Shown piece by piece: positions 60,335 to 64,000 of a DNA stretch of 64,000 nt (the stretch's first letter is position 1; every line of letters starts with the position of its first letter). The stretch is from CAWUEX02 sp963921305 (GTDB lineage: Bacteria > Pseudomonadota > Alphaproteobacteria > Rhodospirillales > Rhodospirillaceae). The notes beneath the pieces were generated by a model. It made no database searches and was not told the DNA's origin. It saw only the letters and a list, made by a program, of their open reading frames with translations. Where the stretch lies: contig CAWUEX030000002.1 of NCBI GenBank assembly GCA_963921305.4, positions 2,108,001 to 2,172,000 on the forward strand. Reading direction: 5' to 3'. The position numbers and the translations under genes were made by a program.

Positions 60335-63300
60335 GCGGCGCTCAGAGTTTGGCGGACGAATTCTATCGCAGCCGGGACTTTTGCCGCCCAGTCGTCGCCG
60401 TTTTCAATCTCAACAAGACGCACCGACGGATACCAGACGCAGTCATCCGATTGCGTTCTGAACCAGTACCAATGCCGGCCCGTATACTTGGGGACGAGTA
60501 ACACACACGGAATGCCAAGCGCGCCGGCTGTGTGCGCCGTCGTATTGCTGATCGTCACCACGCAGTCCATAGCGGCCACCTGGGCGATGGAGTCCTCCAT
60601 GCTGGTCAGCGGATCAATCGCCTCATCGACGATCCATGTCTCACCACAGGCTTCGGCGATCACCGCAACATCCTCTGCGCTGGGTTGGTATTGGAGAGAC
60701 ACAATGGTTGCGTCAATCTGTTTGGCGATCTCAGCGGCGACGCGAGCCGGCATACTTTTCAGAGGGCCTAGGTCCGGGGTTGCGCTGTGCCACGACAGGC
60801 CCACAAGAGCGGCGTCGCTCTTCCTTTCCAGATAGTCCGCGCGCAGCTGCTTCCGCTTTTTCGGATGAGCCTGCAGAACACCCCGGCTCTCAGAGTGCGC
60901 AAAAGACTCGAACGACGGCCGAAGAAACTGGCCCGCGTCACTTAGCGACATCTGGAAATCCAAAGCCGGATCGATGCCCTCTGCGGGCAAGGGTTCGTCC
61001 CGTTCAGCGACTTTGACGGCCGGGAAGCTGCGTTTGAACACTGGCACCATGCGGGCCGAACACAGGACCGTCAGTTTGCTGCACGCGGCCGCAAGGCCAG
61101 GGATCATCGTGGCCAACAGAAGTTCTTCGCCAATGCCCTGCTCGCTCCACAGCAGAACTTTTTTGCCGGTTATATCTTCGCCGTTCCACATCGGCGCGGC
61201 AAACAGATGATAACTGACGTTGTTGCCTTGACGCGCGAGGCGATGGCGGAACAGCGGCCAGCCTTGGGCGAAGTTGCCGGCGTTGAGCAGTGTCATCGCT
61301 AGCGTCGATGCGGCATCGGTGACCTGCTCTTGCCGTTGAATGAGGCCTTCGAATGTAGCAATGGCCTCAGCTGTCCGGCCCAATTCATACAAGCACGTTC
61401 CGGCGGAGAGCTTGGCGCCGCTCAGTTTGGGATCGGCAGCGGTGGCCTCTTGATACATAGCCAAGGCCTCTTCCGTCCGGCCCTGTAGCCGCAGGACACG
61501 TCCCAAGTTGCTCGCCGGTTCCGGCGCATCGGGTGCTACTTTTCTGGCGGCGACCAGGTCTGTCTCAGCCAGGTCCAGGTGTCCGCCGTCGGCGTGAATC
61601 GCAGCGCGGTCGATCAGTGCGCCAAATTCAGACGTATCGTGTGTCAAAGCTTCTGTCAGCAAGGAAACGGCAGTTTCCGGGTCACCTTCTGCCTGGTGTC
61701 CGCCCGCCGCCAAACGATACAGCGAGGCCGTCTGCCGTCCCTGACGAAGGGCATGCGCTGCGAACCGCCCTGCATTTTGTGATTGACCTGCTTTGTGAAA
61801 CGAGAACGCAAGGGCTGCCGCATGCGATGCCGCGTCGATGTCTTCAGTGTGATCCTGTGCGTATGTCAAAAGGTCGAGCGCGGCTTCGCCAATCGGGGCT
61901 GACCAGTCGCCCTGTTTTTCCTGACGATAAAGCGTGACGGAGGGATACCACGGACTGTCGTTGCGGCCGCTGAACCACTGCCAGCGCAGTCCTTCGCCCA
62001 TCATCTGCGGCACGAGACACCACGCCGGAACACCCTGCGCGCCCGCCGCATGGACCAGTGTGTTGGATGTCGATACCACAAGATCAACGGCGGCAACCTG
62101 AGCCAGGTGGCCATCCATGTCTTTCAGCGGGTCGAGCTCGCGGTCGACATGAATGGGAATGTCGAGCGCCTGCGATGCTTCATTCACCTCCGGCGCCGCG
62201 TCACCATACTGCAAGCTGACGAAGGTCACGCCGGGGATGGAGAGAATAGGCCGCCATGAGTCGAGCGCCGTTGATTTCTGCTCCGCGGTTTTGATGTCCC
62301 GGCTGCGCCACGCGATGCCGACGACCGGTTGGCCGCCGGAAAGCTGTTTGTATGTGGCGCGGAATGCGTCCCGCCGGGTTTCGTCGCATTGCACGCGCTG
62401 TGGCTCGGCGGGAAAGTCATCCCATGACCGGCGCAGCCACCGCGCCAGATCGATCTGTGAGCATTGCACGTCGGCTGCCGATGACTGCGGGTTATAGGTT
62501 GCGCCGTCTTGCACGTCCGCGCCGGGAAATGTGCGTTTCAAAAACGGTATGAAGCGGTCAGTCGTCACCACGATGCATTTATCCGCCTGCGCAATCACTT
62601 CGTCCAGACAAGGCGCAAACATCAAGACTTCGCCCGGTCCTTGTTCGGTCCAGACCAGGATGGTTTTTCCCGCCAGGTTTTCTCCCTGCCACTCCGGTAT
62701 GGGGTAAGAGGGCGCGACGTTTGGGTTTTCGGATGTCTTAAAGCGCCACTTATACGCGTTCCAGGCGTCATCGAACTTGCCCAGTGCGAAGCAGGCTTCC
62801 GCCTTGTGAATCCACAAACGCGCGCTTTCGGGCAAATGTTTAAGGCCGCGCTCGGCGAGGTCCAGGCAAGCCCGGAAATCGTTGCGCAACTTATGAAACC
62901 GGCATCCGTTGATGTACAGGTTTTCATTTTTCGGCGTGTTCTTGAGGCCCTCGGCCACACAGAGGTCGGCTGCCTCCATCTTGCCGGCGGCCTCAAAGGC
63001 GGCGGCAAGGTTCGTCCAGGCTTTGGCGTGCTTGCGGTCCGTCCGCACCGCGCGGGTGTAGGCTAAGATGGCCTGCTGCATCTGCCCGGCGTCGTGAAAC
63101 AGGCGTCCAAGATTGAACGCCGCTTCCGCATACTTGGGTTTAATGTCCAGCGCTTTTGCGATGAGCGATAGCCCGCTCTGCGCGTCTCCCTTTTGCGCGT
63201 GAAGAACGCCCAGCATGTTCAAGGCTTCGGGGTGATCCGGTGTCTGGGCTAGAACGCGCCGATAGCCCGCTTCGGCGTCTGCCAAGCGGCCGGCGGCATG

Positions 63301-63336
63301 AAACTTAAGGGCCTGATTGAGAGGAGAAGCGCTCAT
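60331..63336 (-). CDS. Tandem double TPR-glycosyltransferase protein
   Basis: This 1001-residue protein contains two TPR-GT units in one chain. TPR repeats at about 3-200 are followed by a GT-B-like domain at 220-490 (WTEQGPGEVLMF, IAWRSRDIKTAEQKSTAL, STSNTLVHAAGAQG, SPWYPSVTLYRQ). A second TPR set at 505-700 leads to a second GT domain at 717-1000 (WSEQGIGEELLLATM, SWHSATPDLGPLKSMP, TISNTTAHTAGALG, CVWYPSVRL). The halves are divergent, so this is not a recent duplication. The ATG at 63336 overlaps the upstream stop (ATGA); a frame 43 codons longer reads through the neighbour. It may add two different sugars or act on two sites. Confidence 0.85.
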   Translation of the reverse strand: MSASPLNQALKFHAAGRLADAEAGYRRVLAQTPDHPEALNMLGVLHAQKGDAQSGLSLIAKALDIKPKYAEAAFNLGRLFHDAGQMQQAILAYTRAVRTDRKHAKAWTNLAAAFEAAGKMEAADLCVAEGLKNTPKNENLYINGCRFHKLRNDFRACLDLAERGLKHLPESARLWIHKAEACFALGKFDDAWNAYKWRFKTSENPNVAPSYPIPEWQGENLAGKTILVWTEQGPGEVLMFAPCLDEVIAQADKCIVVTTDRFIPFLKRTFPGADVQDGATYNPQSSAADVQCSQIDLARWLRRSWDDFPAEPQRVQCDETRRDAFRATYKQLSGGQPVVGIAWRSRDIKTAEQKSTALDSWRPILSIPGVTFVSLQYGDAAPEVNEASQALDIPIHVDRELDPLKDMDGHLAQVAAVDLVVSTSNTLVHAAGAQGVPAWCLVPQMMGEGLRWQWFSGRNDSPWYPSVTLYRQEKQGDWSAPIGEAALDLLTYAQDHTEDIDAASHAAALAFSFHKAGQSQNAGRFAAHALRQGRQTASLYRLAAGGHQAEGDPETAVSLLTEALTHDTSEFGALIDRAAIHADGGHLDLAETDLVAARKVAPDAPEPASNLGRVLRLQGRTEEALAMYQEATAADPKLSGAKLSAGTCLYELGRTAEAIATFEGLIQRQEQVTDAASTLAMTLLNAGNFAQGWPLFRHRLARQGNNVSYHLFAAPMWNGEDITGKKVLLWSEQGIGEELLLATMIPGLAAACSKLTVLCSARMVPVFKRSFPAVKVAERDEPLPAEGIDPALDFQMSLSDAGQFLRPSFESFAHSESRGVLQAHPKKRKQLRADYLERKSDAALVGLSWHSATPDLGPLKSMPARVAAEIAKQIDATIVSLQYQPSAEDVAVIAEACGETWIVDEAIDPLTSMEDSIAQVAAMDCVVTISNTTAHTAGALGIPCVLLVPKYTGRHWYWFRTQSDDCVWYPSVRLVEIENGDDWAAKVPAAIEFVRQTLSAA

Positions 63337-64000
63337 AGAGGTCGGTCTGATGAGGGAGCAGTCCAGCGCGCAATCCAAGATTTGAGATCGCTGGCTGCTG
63401 CGGCGAGGGGTGCTGTCCAATCTCCTGCGCGCTGCTGGCGGTAAAGTTTCATCGTGGGGTACCACAGACTGTCAGCGCGGTCGATGAACCAATACCAGGG
63501 GCGGCCAAGACCACACGGTACTAAGGTCCACACGGGCACACCTAACGCACCGGCGGCATGCACCGTGGTGTTGCTGGTCGCAATCACAAGATCCATGGCG
63601 GCGACTTGGTGAATGAAGGCGTCGAAGTCAGCAACCGGATCGATGTCAGAATCTGTCTGCAGTGTGAGACCGGATTCTTGCTGCAATCTTTCGAGTTGTG
63701 GCGCGATATTGCCGTATTGCAGCGACACGAAGGCCGCACCTTCCTGACCAAGCACGTCTGCCCACGCGGTCAGGTCCGAACTTTTTTGCAGACGGGCTTG
63801 CGCGTTGCCCGACTGCCAGGCGATGCCGATGAGCGGACGTTTCCCATCACCGCTCGGATACTTGGCCCGCAACGCGTTGACCCTGTCCGGGTCAACCTGC
63901 AAATACGGTTGCAAAGTAGCGAAGCTGTCGACGTTAGACCGCAGCGCGGCGCCCAGCTCTGTCAGCGACGCTTGAACGTCGAAGGTCTGCGCCTTCACTT
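63333..64000 (-). CDS. TPR-glycosyltransferase protein, 5' end beyond window
   Basis: Only the C-terminal roughly 222 residues are visible; the frame is open to the window edge and the N-terminal TPR part is presumably outside. The visible section has IGIAWQSGNAQARLQKSSDL, SLQYGNIAPQ, SDIDPVADFDAFIHQVAAMDLVI, TSNTTVHAAGALG and WYWFIDRADSLWYPTMKLYRQ, which place it in the same GT-B-like family. It is coupled to the double gene by a 4-base overlap, so the operon continues to the right of this window. Confidence 0.84.
   Translation of the reverse strand, partial: VKAQTFDVQASLTELGAALRSNVDSFATLQPYLQVDPDRVNALRAKYPSGDGKRPLIGIAWQSGNAQARLQKSSDLTAWADVLGQEGAAFVSLQYGNIAPQLERLQQESGLTLQTDSDIDPVADFDAFIHQVAAMDLVIATSNTTVHAAGALGVPVWTLVPCGLGRPWYWFIDRADSLWYPTMKLYRQQRAGDWTAPLAAAASDLKSWIARWTAPSSDRPL

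Noticed and set aside
60331..63336. Possibility that the double TPR-GT gene is an artefact of two genes joined by a lost stop codon
   Set aside because: The linker between units (about residues 490-505) reads smoothly in frame, and the second unit lacks an obvious start and ribosome-binding site. I keep the single gene, but raw reads would settle it.

Overview
The window comes from an alphaproteobacterium with moderately high GC. Several arrangements point that way: ftsE-ftsX-ydcF-plsC, argH-lptM-lysA beside a DUF4175/TIGR02302 protein, an MJ0042 zinc-ribbon protein, and a SAM-II riboswitch ahead of metZ. A Rhodospirillales-like affiliation is plausible, but I cannot fix the family from sequence alone. 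I found no rRNA, tRNA, CRISPR array, transposase or phage gene. Coding density is high, and no gene-free stretch exceeds 300 bases.

The left half (1-33 kb) is mostly housekeeping. It holds a minus-strand ftsE-ftsX-ydcF-plsC operon; a zinc-ribbon membrane protein with a long repetitive linker; a minus-strand argH-lptM-lysA-DUF4175 operon; a TlpA-like thioredoxin; a PAP2 phosphatase with a GT83-like membrane glycosyltransferase; hbdA-etfA-etfB; and a PduO-type cobalamin adenosyltransferase. A plus-strand envelope block follows (LptF/G permease, second membrane glycosyltransferase, second PAP2). After it come an unrecognised small protein, two alpha/beta-hydrolase paralogues without the usual nucleophile serine, and a type III PKS with an isoprenylcysteine-type methyltransferase. 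RecX, an ABC-2 permease, argD-argF-hslO-lipoprotein, trkH, folE, apaG and metZ complete the half. metZ has a complete SAM-II riboswitch followed by an intrinsic terminator.

The right half (33.6-64 kb) is the accessory region of interest. It contains eight genes for proteins that join N-terminal TPR repeats to a C-terminal GT-B-like, heptosyltransferase-like domain. One of them carries two complete TPR-GT units, giving nine such domains, one cut by the window edge. Also present are a TPR protein with a GT-A/DxD domain, a free-standing DxD transferase, a lone TPR protein and a GmhA-like sugar-phosphate isomerase.

Interleaved with these is a nearly complete type II secretion operon (gspF-G-H-I-J-[TPR-GT]-K-L-M-C-D). 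It lacks gspE and the prepilin peptidase gene. Between this operon and the main glycosyltransferase operon sits a gene, with a strong terminator of its own, for a Ser/Thr-rich exported protein whose only lysine is in the signal peptide. The layout suggests a locus that glycosylates and exports one or more surface proteins, with the Ser/Thr-rich protein as the obvious candidate substrate. That functional link is inference from gene order and domain content, not something the sequence proves.
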